NCBI GenBank assembly: GCA_018449715.1
Contig: JAAVVA010000006.1
Span: 124,001-188,000 of the forward strand
Direction of reading: 5' to 3'
Length of the DNA stretch: 64,000 nt
Source of the DNA: Acidobacteriaceae bacterium dw_441
GTDB taxonomy: Bacteria > Acidobacteriota > Terriglobia > Terriglobales > Acidobacteriaceae
Shown here: one piece after another, positions 20,174 through 28,469 of the stretch
Layout of the letters: the number at the start of each line of letters is the position of its first letter
Numbering within the stretch: position 1 is the first letter of the stretch
Program-made: the position numbers and the translations under genes
The notes under the pieces: model-generated
What the model was told of the DNA's origin: nothing
Seen by the model: only the letters and a program-made list of their open reading frames with translations
The model's database searches: none

Positions 20174-20207
20174 AGCGCGCCAGCTGCATGGACGCAGCTG
20201 GCGCGCT
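20174..20207. repeat. Perfect 14-bp hairpin between convergent efflux and MscS genes
   Basis: AGCGCGCCAGCTGC at 20174-20187 pairs perfectly with GCAGCTGGCGCGCT at 20194-20207 around a 6-base loop. It lies in the 318-base gap between the TolC gene (plus) and the MscS gene (minus), which converge. There is no T-run on either side, so it is not a standard intrinsic terminator. It may be a bidirectional stop or RNA-stability stem. The rest of this gap holds no gene I can support. Confidence 0.65.
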
Positions 20208-20331
20208 TGCTATCACTTCATCATGGAATCGGCAAACAGAATATACAAACCGCCGAAGTGACGGGCCCATTTGATCTGAGGTGTAGAAGACGCTTGTCTT
20301 CAGGAATGTCTCCGGCTCGTACCTAGACTGT

Positions 20332-22329
20332 TCACCCCTTCACAGAGGGTTGGAGCAATGGCAACGAAGTGACGGCTGCCTTGATCTCCTGATTTTCTGC
20401 AAAGAGCTGCAGTAACGCTTTCGTCAGTTCTTCATCCGTCTCCGATGCGGTCCGGATCTGTACCGGAAAGTGTGCCCAAAACTGAAGAGTACCTCCCTCA
20501 AACTGCAGCCGTGATTCGATGGCAGGGGACGTGATGGAGGTATGCATCCACTGCTCGACACTGCGATGCTGCTGCTCAATGCCAGCTCGATATTTGTCAT
20601 AGACCGAATGTACGACCTTCAGGATCGCCTCTGCGGCTTGCTTGTAGTTCGCTGTCTCCGAGAGTTTCACAATCAGCTCATGCCAGGCGTATTCGGTGCC
20701 AGGAATTTGTTTATAGATCGGTGCTCCTGCTTGAAACAGCACTGCATTCGAGAAGACCGCGACGCGCCCGGTGGGATTCAGCTCTGCTCCATTACCGGCT
20801 AACTCCATCATGTAGAAGCGAACTAATCCGACTTCGATCACCTCTCCCGTAACCGGAGGAATGGTAATCCTATCTCCCACCTTGATACCGTACCTGCCTA
20901 TGATGAAGAAGTAGGCGGCTACCGACAGCAGAATCGTCTGTAAGCCAACGGCTACGCCTGCAGTGATGAAGCCGGCAAACGTGGCCAGTGAATTGAACTG
21001 AGTGACGAAGCCAAACAGTAGAACAATCCCGGAGAGAAAGCCAACCACGGCTCTGCGCATGAGCAGAATCTGACGACGACGACGAGCATCCCGGATGTAC
21101 CGGTTGGTTGCATGGGTCCAAAGTTCTCCTCCGGCGAAGATAATCGCCAACGCGATGGCAATCACCAGCAGTCGAAGCAAAAGCGCTCGCAGGATGCTCT
21201 TGTATTCGCGGTCGACGGCGTTGTGCCAGGCAGTGAGATTAGCCTGGCTCTGCTCCAGAACGATAATCTCCTGGCTGAGAGGCACGCTGGCCGACGAGAC
21301 AGCTTTGAAGGTTGCTGTGATGGTTTCGAGGTCTTGTGCATTAGACGTGGAAGCCCCACCCTTCCCTGCCAGCACAACGGGAGAACCTGCGTTCGTTCCG
21401 GTTGCCGCTTGCGAGAGCTGTTGACCGTGTGCGATCAGGCTTCGCAGGAGATCAGTAATTGGTGCGCGAAGGGTCAGCGCCTGTTTATGCAGGGCCTCGT
21501 TATCGTGGATGAGGCCGTCAAGAGAGTGTTGAGCGCCAAGAAGTCCGAATAGCGCCATCGTCTGACTGCTGACTCCGGAAGATCGTTCCTGGTCGAGTGG
21601 TGTAAGCTGAGCGCCGACCGATGCTGACTTGCTTCCCAACTGCGGGAGAGAACGCTGTAGGCTATCGACATCTCCCGCGAGTCCCGTCGATCCCTGCGTG
21701 TCCGCCATACCGACGATCTTCTCAAGCGCATCCTTCATCGCACTAGCCAGGTCGAGTGCCCCTTGAAGCTCTTTGCGCTGCGCTTCGAGAGTTGCCCGGT
21801 CTTTCGAATTCGCTGAGACTATCCGCTGATCGAGTGCCGCTTGCCGGGTCTTAAGATCGTTTATTTGCTTTTCTACGTTGTTTTCTACGGCCTGGAGCTT
21901 CTGTTGCTCCACAGGACCCGCAGATTCAGCGGGCGCACCTTCGCGACTTTGATACTTGGTCATGAGGTCCGCTTCGGCTTTGGCTGACTGAAAAGCGAAC
22001 TGAGCCGCCTGGGTGGAGAGTGTGACCGCCTGATCTCTATACACAACATCGTTCGGTTCGCCTACCGTCTGCACAGGCGCAGTCGAAGCCCGGTAGAACT
22101 GGATCACGGCATTGAGATGAGCTAGAAGGTCGCGTTTCCTACCTTCATAGTCGAACTTCGACGTGGATTGCTGTTGAGTAAGAGCAGGATGATCTATGAA
22201 GAATGCGCCGAAAAAAAAGATAGCCGATCCCAGAACCGTAACCGCGCCCTTACGCCAACCGCCGGAACGATGCTGTTGCTTGTGATTGTTAACTTTCGCT
22301 TCCCTCTTTGGCGTCACACTTCGTATCAT
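20332..22329 (-). CDS. MscS-family mechanosensitive channel protein with long coiled-coil domain
   Basis: 665 residues. After a basic N-terminus a hydrophobic segment (GAVTVLGSAIFFFGAFFI) leads to about 300 extracytoplasmic residues rich in Gln, Ala and Leu heptads, predicted coiled coil. Several membrane spans follow (about residues 390-500: LLLRLLVIAIALAIIFAG, AVVGFLSGIVLLFGFV, and the pore-like FAGFITAGVAVGLQTILLS). Next is the MscS beta-domain (GIKVGDRITIPPVTGEVIEV) and an alpha/beta cytoplasmic end. The family gates on membrane tension and releases osmolytes. The long periplasmic coiled coil is unlike minimal MscS. Overall it resembles the larger MscS-like proteins. Confidence 0.85.
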   Translation of the reverse strand: MIRSVTPKREAKVNNHKQQHRSGGWRKGAVTVLGSAIFFFGAFFIDHPALTQQQSTSKFDYEGRKRDLLAHLNAVIQFYRASTAPVQTVGEPNDVVYRDQAVTLSTQAAQFAFQSAKAEADLMTKYQSREGAPAESAGPVEQQKLQAVENNVEKQINDLKTRQAALDQRIVSANSKDRATLEAQRKELQGALDLASAMKDALEKIVGMADTQGSTGLAGDVDSLQRSLPQLGSKSASVGAQLTPLDQERSSGVSSQTMALFGLLGAQHSLDGLIHDNEALHKQALTLRAPITDLLRSLIAHGQQLSQAATGTNAGSPVVLAGKGGASTSNAQDLETITATFKAVSSASVPLSQEIIVLEQSQANLTAWHNAVDREYKSILRALLLRLLVIAIALAIIFAGGELWTHATNRYIRDARRRRQILLMRRAVVGFLSGIVLLFGFVTQFNSLATFAGFITAGVAVGLQTILLSVAAYFFIIGRYGIKVGDRITIPPVTGEVIEVGLVRFYMMELAGNGAELNPTGRVAVFSNAVLFQAGAPIYKQIPGTEYAWHELIVKLSETANYKQAAEAILKVVHSVYDKYRAGIEQQHRSVEQWMHTSITSPAIESRLQFEGGTLQFWAHFPVQIRTASETDEELTKALLQLFAENQEIKAAVTSLPLLQPSVKG

Positions 22330-22486
22330 CCATCCTCCGATCGTTCTGTCTTGGCTCGTAGAGCATTACTCAGCCCCTTCGTCCGCTAAATGGTTAGACG
22401 CTGGATGAAGGACAGGTTAGGTCTACAGATTGTGAATTATGCCTGTGGCTAAGAAACTCGTTTCCCGATTGTCCGTAATAAACGTG

Positions 22487-22970
22487 TCATGGTGTCTGCC
22501 ATCCGCCTCCCAGAGCGTTATAGAGCTGCACTAGTGACAGGATCTCATTCTATTTTGCGGTCGCAAAATTTAGCTCGGCAGAAAATAGCTCGTCTCGCTG
22601 GTCAGCACGTCCAAGTATGCATCCTGGCCCTGTTCATAAAGCGACTGCGAGAGGCGTGCAGCGTCTTTTGCGGATGCGGTGAGCTGTTCCTGTTGCTCCC
22701 GAAATTCCCGATATTTGTGGTAGGCAACCAACGCCTTTGAGACGTCGCGAAAGGCATTTGCGATGGTCTGCTGATAGGTCAGGAGAGACTGACTCTGCTC
22801 AGACTCCGTCAGTCTAACGTTGTTCCGAATGCTTCCAGCATTAAAGATGGAAACTGAAACACTGGGACCGTAGTTCCATGCATAGCTCGTTCCCGAAAAG
22901 AGCTTCGACAGTTGGTTCGTCTGCGTTGAGGTACTCCCGGTGAGCGAGATCTGCGGGAAGCAGGCTGGTC
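22487..22970 (-). pseudogene. C-terminal remnant of an OprM/NodT-type outer-membrane efflux channel
   Basis: Read on the minus strand, 22965 to about 22565 encodes characteristic OprM-family sequence (FPQISLTGSTSTQTNQLSKL, SVSIFNAGSIRNNVRLTESE, then TYQQTIANAFRDVSKALVAY and YLDVLTSETSYF). The frame then shifts by one base. The continuation AELNFATAK, an internal TAG, NEILSLVQLYNALGGGWQTP and a TGA stop at 22487 complete the family C-terminus. There is therefore a frameshift and a nonsense codon, and the N-terminal half is missing. The fragment ends abruptly at about 22970, where an unrelated fragment on the other strand begins. Confidence 0.88.
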
Positions 22971-23333
22971 GGTGTTTTCATACACAGTGATTCTCATACC
23001 GGGTACCGGCTCTGAGGTTCTCGGCGTCTCCCTCTCCCCATGGGTCAAAGAGAGACTTCGACTGGTGTAGAAGCCTATCGTTCAGGCTTGGCGCCATTCA
23101 TTATGATCTCAGGGGGCTTTGGCATCCATCACAGACACCCTTTTTGCGAGGCGCTGGAAATGAACAGATATCTCATAGAGGTATATGGCATCTCCGAAAG
23201 CGCCATTCTGCTGGAGCCTCATGCGCGTCACACTACGACCAACCTTCGCAATGGCATGCGGGAAATCCTCGCGTATAACCTGCTGAAACATGCAGGGTAT
23301 GGCAGCAAGGGGAACCGGAAATCAGAGGAGTGA
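22971..23333 (+). pseudogene. Frameshifted DUF218 (YdcF/SanA-like) protein fragment
   Basis: The frame from about 22971 gives YTVILIPGTGSEVLG and LSPWVKERLRLV and then a TAG near 23068. In another frame, from about 23069, the sequence goes on as EAYRSGLAPFIMISGGFGIH, HPFCEALEMNRYLIEVYGIS and AILLEPHARHTTTNLRNGMR. Together these match the order of motifs in DUF218 proteins: VLG-type start, ERL..EAY..G.AP.I..SGG, then E.....T..N. A single frameshift separates the parts, and the protein lacks its start and the C-terminal strand of the fold. It abuts the OprM remnant directly. Confidence 0.78.
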
Positions 23334-23399
23334 AACGTATGGTAAGCGGAATTTAGGCTATATTAAAGGGAATCGTCAGCCTTTCGGTTGTCGGTCTCG

Positions 23400-23449
23400 G
23401 GTCTCTCTCGGTGCTTCGCCAAAAAGACAGCCGAGAGAGACCTTTCTAT
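23400..23449 (+). terminator. Inverted repeat with T-rich tail, probable terminator
   Basis: GGTCTCTCTCGG at 23400-23411 pairs perfectly with CCGAGAGAGACC at 23431-23442 across a 19-base loop, followed by TTTCTATT. It may be a leftover terminator of the decayed gene upstream. Beyond it, 23450-23787 is AT-rich and holds no gene I can support. Confidence 0.6.
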
Positions 23450-23787
23450 TCCTTCCGATATAAGACATTTTTAGTCTTAGTTGAAAATTCCTTTTGAAAT
23501 AAACGGGATTTCACGCACCATCCGAAAGCTCTCATTGAAGCGCAGCATACTGCTTGCCGCTTCTAAAGTTTTTACTTATTCTCTACACTATTCAATTTCA
23601 ATAAGGTGCGGGTTACTTTCAAGTGACCGCTTGAATAGAGAAGAAAACTTTGTCGTAGTTCCATAGCTTAATCTCAACCTTTATTTCGTTTCCCGGGCGG
23701 CTTCGAAGAAGCGGGGAGGAGGCATTCAACCACATACAAACCCGGTAGCCTGATCATGGGTAAACCGCGACAAGGCGCCACAGAATC

Positions 23788-24008
23788 TATGATAATGTCT
23801 CCGCAGAGAAAGTCCCCTTCCCGGTGTACCTTCATGTCCATGTCAACCGGCAACTTGGAAAGCCTTTTGCCCCATTTGTGAAGGAATACATTCGCATACT
23901 TCTTTCTACAGAGGGACAATCAATCATCGCGGCCCAAAAAGATACAGATGAGGCTATGTCCCACCTAGCCCAGACAAGATTGCTGCGGAGCTGAAGAAGC
24001 TCGAATAA
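23788..24008 (+). pseudogene. C-terminal fragment of a PstS-like substrate-binding protein
   Basis: From 23788 the plus strand reads YDNVSAEKVPFPVYLHVHVN, GKPFAPFVKEYIRILLSTEG and QSIIAAQKDTDE. After a frameshift near 23950 it ends GYVPPSPDKIAAELKKLE with a TAA at 24006. This matches the C-terminus of phosphate-binding PBP-like domains (YPL..YL.VYVN..PGKPL...V.EFL...LS.EGQ). No N-terminal domain is present upstream. The call rests on motif order read by eye. It is one of several fragments in this interval. Confidence 0.68.
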
Positions 24009-24027
24009 CATTCAAGTTCGATGGACT

Positions 24028-24062
24028 CCGTCTACGCCTCGCTTCACGTGAGGCCTAGACGG
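24028..24062. repeat. Hairpin between two gene remnants
   Basis: CCGTCTACGCCTC at 24028-24040 pairs with GAGGCCTAGACGG at 24050-24062 with one mismatch and a 9-base loop. It lies between the converging PstS-like and PQQ-dehydrogenase remnants. No T-run follows on either strand. Confidence 0.5.
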
Positions 24063-24089
24063 TACTGTTCTGGATGGTAAGTCAGACAA

Positions 24090-24900
24090 CTATTTCGAGA
24101 TCTCATCTTCCGGTAAGACAAAAGCAATATAGCTTCCACCCGGCTGCGCCTTAGGATTCTTTCCTCCCCCTGCAGCAATCGCTACAAACTGTCGCCCTCC
24201 TGCTTCATAAACAGCTGGTGTGGCATTTCCTGCGGCAGGCAATGTAGTCTCCCACAGCAGCTTGCCATTGCTCTTATCGAATGCGTGGAACTTCGCATCG
24301 TAGTTCGTCGCGCCGATGAAAAACAAGCCACCCGAGGTCACAACGCCTCCACCATAGTTTTCCGAGCCCGTATTATTAAGTCCCTTTGCGGCAAGCTCTG
24401 GATACTTCCCCGAAGGGAATCCTCCATGCGATAGTCCCCTTGTTGAGATCAATTGCGGTTAATTATCCCCAAGGTGGAGTAATTGCGGGATAGCCGTCGA
24501 TGTCCAGAAAGCGGGGACGAACACCCAGCATGTATCCCGACATCGAGGGATCAGGAGCCGGAGACTGAACGATATCGTTCTTGCCACTTAGAATGTATGC
24601 GGCAATTGCTCCAACCTCGTCGTTAGATAATCCCTTGAAGGATGGCATACGACCATCGCCTCTCTGAATGATCGCCTGAATATCTCGAGGGCTGTAACGT
24701 TGGTCGATATCTATAAGAGATGGGAATTAAGGTGGCGATCCCGACTCGTCAACCTTGTGACAACCGGAACAGTAGTTTTCATAAAGCTGCTTGCCACTGG
24801 ATGTAGGAGTATACGGCGGGCGCTTCAAGACGCTGAATACCCAAGCCATTTCGTTGGCATTCGTATAGAGCAGGCCTGTATCTGGATCGTCCGCGAGTGC
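24090..24900 (-). pseudogene. Remnant of a PQQ-dependent dehydrogenase with a cytochrome c domain
   Basis: On the minus strand from about 24900 the reading is ADDPDTGLLYTNANEMAWVF, then SSGKQLYENYCSGCHKVDES (a CxxCH heme site), a stop at about 24729, RYSPRDIQAIIQRGDGRMPS, FKGLSNDEVGAIAAYILSG, a second stop at about 24463, [19 protein letters not shown], a frameshift near 24413, and [19 protein letters not shown] up to [20 protein letters not shown]. The true C-terminus ends at 24090. This is the second half of a quinoprotein (glucose-dehydrogenase-like) propeller with an inserted heme c domain. Two nonsense codons and one frameshift inactivate it, and the N-terminal half is gone. Confidence 0.9.
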
Positions 24901-25118
24901 AGCGATGCTACCCGCCTTCTGGATGACATGCTAACCCTCGCACGCTTTGATGCCGGGCACACCGATACAGCGTTTACCCGCTTGAACATTGCAAAAGTAC
25001 AAGACTTGGACTCTCCATCGCTAAGTGGATCTCTGACATTCATCGTGGAGAACTGTCCGTCCACAGCATCGAAGATCTCGGAACTACCTTTCAAATCTCA
25101 TTCCGTCTTGCAGCGTAA
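24897..25118 (+). pseudogene. Internally deleted sensor histidine kinase remnant
   Basis: From about 24903 the plus strand encodes the end of a HisKA dimerisation domain (ATRLLDDMLTLARFDAGHTD). At about 24998 it jumps in another frame to the G2 end of the ATPase domain (TRLGLSIAKWISDIHRGELS, then VHSIEDLGTTFQISFRLAA and a TAA at 25116). Everything between (N box, G1 box) is deleted, and the sensor half and phospho-His box are missing. The fragment meets the PQQ-dehydrogenase remnant head to head at about 24900. Confidence 0.85.
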
Positions 25119-25280
25119 CACCAATCTCCAAAACTCTGAAGCCTTCAGCGGAATTTAAGCTTCAAAGCATTATCTTTCTACAGAATTTAGAAGTTGGGTT
25201 TTGACACCTGGCGAAGCGATGCAGGTGCATGAACCAACAATAAGTGGCAATAGTTATATTTTTGACAATCAAGGAGTCTT

Positions 25281-26300
25281 ATGCGTTTTAAAGCGCTTGT
25301 TTTTGCACTCGCGACTACATCCAGCCTATTCGCCCAATCGACAGCTCCGTACAAAATCACACAATCCTATCCTCTTGGAGGGAATGGCGGCTGGGACTAC
25401 ATTATTCCAGATTCCCAGAATCACCGACTCTACGTCGCTCGTCAGACTCGGTTGATGGTTGTCGACGAAGACAGTGGAAAGCTGGTTGGAGAGGTCGCAG
25501 GAATCAACGGAGCACACGGCATAGCAATCGTCGCGAAAAGTGGACGCGGTTTTGCAACCGCGGGCGAGGATCAGGCAGTCGTAATGTTTGACCTGAAAAC
25601 ATTGAAGGTTCTGGGCAAAACACCCGCCGCGGAAGACGCCGATGCGATTCTCTTTGATGAAGTCTCCAACCGCGTCTTCACCCTGAACGGAGATGCTAAC
25701 TCCTCGACGGTCATCGACGGGAGCACAGGCAAGCTGATTACGAATATTCCTCTCAAAGGCAAACCGGAATATGGGGTCTCAGCCGGAGACGGCAAGGTCT
25801 ACGCAAATCTTGAAGACAAGGATGAAATCGTCGAGATCGACGCTATGAAGGCCACCGTGACAAGGCGCTGGTCAACAGCGCCCTGCAAGCAGCCTGTATC
25901 CATGGCAATTGATAAGGCTAATCATCGTCTCTTCAGTGGATGCAGAAGCGGAGTCATGGCTATCTCAGACTACACGACAGGGAAGGTCATTACGACATTG
26001 CCCATCGGTACTGGAGTTGATGGGACCGCTTATGATCCTAAAATGCATGATATTTTTGCATCGAACGTCGATGGAACACTCACGGTGATTCACCAGGACA
26101 GAGCCGATAAATACCGGGTTGCACAAACTCTTACAACCCCGGTTGGTTCGCGCAGTCTTGGACTTGATCCAGTCACTCATCGGATCTATGTCGCCTCTGC
26201 GAAGTTCGGGCCTCTACCTCCCGGAGACAAAGGTAAAAAGTCAGTACTTCCTGGAACCTTTACTTTGTTACGTATCGAGGCTGCTCCCGCGACTCACTAA
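25281..26300 (+). CDS. Secreted YVTN/YncE-like beta-propeller protein
   Basis: 339 residues from an ATG with AAGGAG upstream. A signal peptide (MRFKALVFALATTSSLFAQ) is followed by repeated beta-propeller blades such as NHRLYVARQTRLMVVDEDSG, DLKTLKVLGKTPAAEDADAI, GSTGKLITNIPLKGKPEYGV and GLDPVTHRIYVASAKFGPLP. The family is periplasmic and poorly characterised. Some members bind DNA or act as scaffolds, and no catalytic site is visible. It is the only complete gene between 22.4 and 27.1 kb, and both flanks are gene fragments. It shows no frameshift or stop. Confidence 0.88.
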   Translation: MRFKALVFALATTSSLFAQSTAPYKITQSYPLGGNGGWDYIIPDSQNHRLYVARQTRLMVVDEDSGKLVGEVAGINGAHGIAIVAKSGRGFATAGEDQAVVMFDLKTLKVLGKTPAAEDADAILFDEVSNRVFTLNGDANSSTVIDGSTGKLITNIPLKGKPEYGVSAGDGKVYANLEDKDEIVEIDAMKATVTRRWSTAPCKQPVSMAIDKANHRLFSGCRSGVMAISDYTTGKVITTLPIGTGVDGTAYDPKMHDIFASNVDGTLTVIHQDRADKYRVAQTLTTPVGSRSLGLDPVTHRIYVASAKFGPLPPGDKGKKSVLPGTFTLLRIEAAPATH

Positions 26301-26397
26301 CCAATGCCAGTTGGCAGGAATCTGTAGTGGATTCCGGCCGGCACTCAGTAGAATCTACATTTGCCTAACGAAATTATGAGGAGAGATTTCTCGTAAT

Positions 26398-26934
26398 ATG
26401 AGAATTCTGGTAGTCGAAGACGACAAGAGGATCGCAGCTCTCATCGAACGAGCGTTCCGTGATGGTGGCCATTCTGTGACTTTGGTCTATGATGGCCGCG
26501 ATGGAAATCCCAACAACAACCTCTGGGTGGCCTATACTCCCTCGAACACGCAGACGTGGGGTTTGACTTACCAGCAGAAGTATCTCGACTTCGGCATCCT
26601 GGACAAACGAGTCGGCCCTATGTAGAACGACGGTACGGCGGTCAGCGCAACCAATGCGGTCCTCGGAGCCAATGCCAACCAGGTGGTCCCGATCGATCCC
26701 TTCAGCGTAACCAATCTCTCCTTCAATTACACGGTTCGCAATGGCTCGCGTTTCGACCAGACGGAGCTGAGGTTGAGCTTCAATAACATCTTCGACTCAC
26801 ACAACATTACCGGAGTGACTCCAGCAGTAAAGGGCACAACCTTTGTTCCAAATGGAAACGATGTTCTGCAACTTCTCCCTGGACGCAGCATTATGCTCTC
26901 GGTGACTTTCGCGTTCAATCCCAAAGAACGATAA
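26398..26934 (+). pseudogene. Chimera: response-regulator N-terminus joined to a TonB-receptor C-terminus
   Basis: An ATG after GAGGAGAG starts an OmpR-type receiver domain (MRILVVEDDKRIAALIERAF, then GGHSVTLVYDGRDG). It stops at about 26505, before the phospho-Asp. In the same frame it continues as the end of a TonB-dependent receptor (NPNNNLWVAYTPSNTQTWGL, YQQKYLDFGILDKRVGPM), which is interrupted by TAG at 26623. It then resumes through SVTNLSFNYTVRNGSRFDQT to the barrel end MLSVTFAFNPKER at 26934. A 75-residue product is possible but neither half could work. Confidence 0.87.
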
Positions 26935-26961
26935 CCACAATAATAACGTAGCCCTAAACGA

Positions 26962-26988
26962 AGACCCGGCATTATGCCGGGTCTTTTT
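26962..26988 (+). terminator. Rho-independent terminator
   Basis: AGACCCGGC, loop ATTAT, GCCGGGTCT, then TTTT: a perfect 9-bp GC-rich stem. It lies 27 bases after the end of the TonB-receptor remnant and probably served that receptor gene. Confidence 0.93.
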
Positions 26989-27113
26989 CATGGAGCCAGA
27001 AATTTCGCCCTCCCCCCACGCGAAGGAAGCTATCGATGTAAAGCCTTGATAAAACGAGCCGATGAGTTGCTAACATTAAGCCTCGTTTAAGGTTCTCTGC
27101 TTAGAGTAGCGAT

Positions 27114-28469
27114 ATGTGTCTCGCCGCAAAGAACCTGCTCTCCCTACGGAGGGCATCCATCGCAGTTGCTCTTATTCTCGGAGCTCCTGTTGTATTCGCT
27201 GGACAGCAGGCGCAGGTAGCTCCGATTCACATCTCAGTCACTGAAGCCATCCAACGTGCACAAGGGAATGAACCAACATTTGTAGCTAGTGTAGCGGCGC
27301 TAAAGACTGCTTCCATCGACAGCTACCTTGCAAAAACAGCCCTCCTGCCCTCCGTAACCTATCACAATGAGATGCTCTACACCCAGCCAAATGGTCAGCA
27401 AAACAGTGGCGGGCAGGTGGGCCTTCAATCATCCCCTATCTTTATCGCAAACAATGCGATCCATGAATACACAAGCCAGGCGTCAATCAACGAGACCATC
27501 GGGGTCAAGCATTTTGCTGATGCGAAGGTGGCATCCGCCAACTCCGTACGTGCTTCTGCAGAACTGGAAGTCGCGCGGCGTGGTTTAGTGGCAACCGTAG
27601 TAAGCCTGTACTACCAGGTCGCCGATGCGGAAACCAGACAACAACTCCTTGCGGAAGCACTTCAGGAAGCTACTTCGTTCAGCGAACTTACGCAGAAGCG
27701 GGAAGCAGCGCGGGAGATCGCCCATGCAGACGTCATCAAGGCACAGCTTCAACAGCAGCAAAGACAGCGCGATCTAAGCGACGCAAATGTCTTTGCTGAA
27801 AGGGCCAGGCTCGAACTTGCGGTTCTCCTATTTCCCGATCCCAGAACCTCTTATTCAACCGATCCACCGGAGGCCGTAGCGACTCTCCCGGCCCGTGATG
27901 AAGTAGCTCGTCTCGCTTCAAACAGTAATCCTGAGATCCGCAGTGCCCTTGCCAACCTCAAAGCGAGCAATGCCGCGGTCACATCCGCAAGAGCAGCCTA
28001 TCTGCCGGATCTCGCGCTCAATTTCTCATACGGTATTGACGCGCCCCAATTTGCCAAGCGCGGTCCCGAAGACGTCAAGAATCTCGGTTATTCGATTATG
28101 GGAACACTCGATATTCCTGTATGGGACTGGTTCTCCACCCAGAAGCGGGTCAAACAGAGTGAGATTCAACGCGATGTCGCTAGGGTAGGCCTGACAGCGG
28201 CGCAACGGCGATTGATTGCCAATCTCGATGAGGCTTACACCGAGGCAGAGGCGGCCCAAAATCAACTCACCCTGCTTGCGCAAAGCGTCCAAACCGCTGC
28301 CGAAAGCCTTCGACTCACCAAAATGCGATATACCGCTGGCGAATCGACTGCACTCGAGGTCGTCGATGCACAAATTTCTTACCTGGCGGCAGAGACTGCT
28401 CAAGCTGACGGAATCGTGCGCTATGAATCTGCCTTTGCGACCCTACAACTTTTGACAGGAACCCTGTGA
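27114..28469 (+). CDS. TolC-family outer-membrane channel, first gene of the second RND operon
   Basis: 451 residues. A signal peptide (LLSLRRASIAVALILGAPVV, cleaved near FAGQQ) precedes two OEP helical-hairpin repeats. Recognisable segments are ISVTEAIQRAQGNEPTFVAS, YLPDLALNFSYGIDAPQFAK and AESLRLTKMRYTAGESTALE. It forms the outer-membrane duct for the adaptor and pump encoded next. Its stop overlaps the adaptor start by 4 bases (GTGA), so the genes are translationally coupled. Confidence 0.92.
   Translation: MCLAAKNLLSLRRASIAVALILGAPVVFAGQQAQVAPIHISVTEAIQRAQGNEPTFVASVAALKTASIDSYLAKTALLPSVTYHNEMLYTQPNGQQNSGGQVGLQSSPIFIANNAIHEYTSQASINETIGVKHFADAKVASANSVRASAELEVARRGLVATVVSLYYQVADAETRQQLLAEALQEATSFSELTQKREAAREIAHADVIKAQLQQQQRQRDLSDANVFAERARLELAVLLFPDPRTSYSTDPPEAVATLPARDEVARLASNSNPEIRSALANLKASNAAVTSARAAYLPDLALNFSYGIDAPQFAKRGPEDVKNLGYSIMGTLDIPVWDWFSTQKRVKQSEIQRDVARVGLTAAQRRLIANLDEAYTEAEAAQNQLTLLAQSVQTAAESLRLTKMRYTAGESTALEVVDAQISYLAAETAQADGIVRYESAFATLQLLTGTL

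Noticed and set aside
20105..20326. Small frames around the perfect hairpin
   Set aside because: They consist largely of the hairpin and its flanks and lack coding character.
22487..26934. Mobile element as the cause of the gene graveyard
   Set aside because: I searched for transposase, integrase, terminal inverted repeats and tRNA genes at the edges and saw none.
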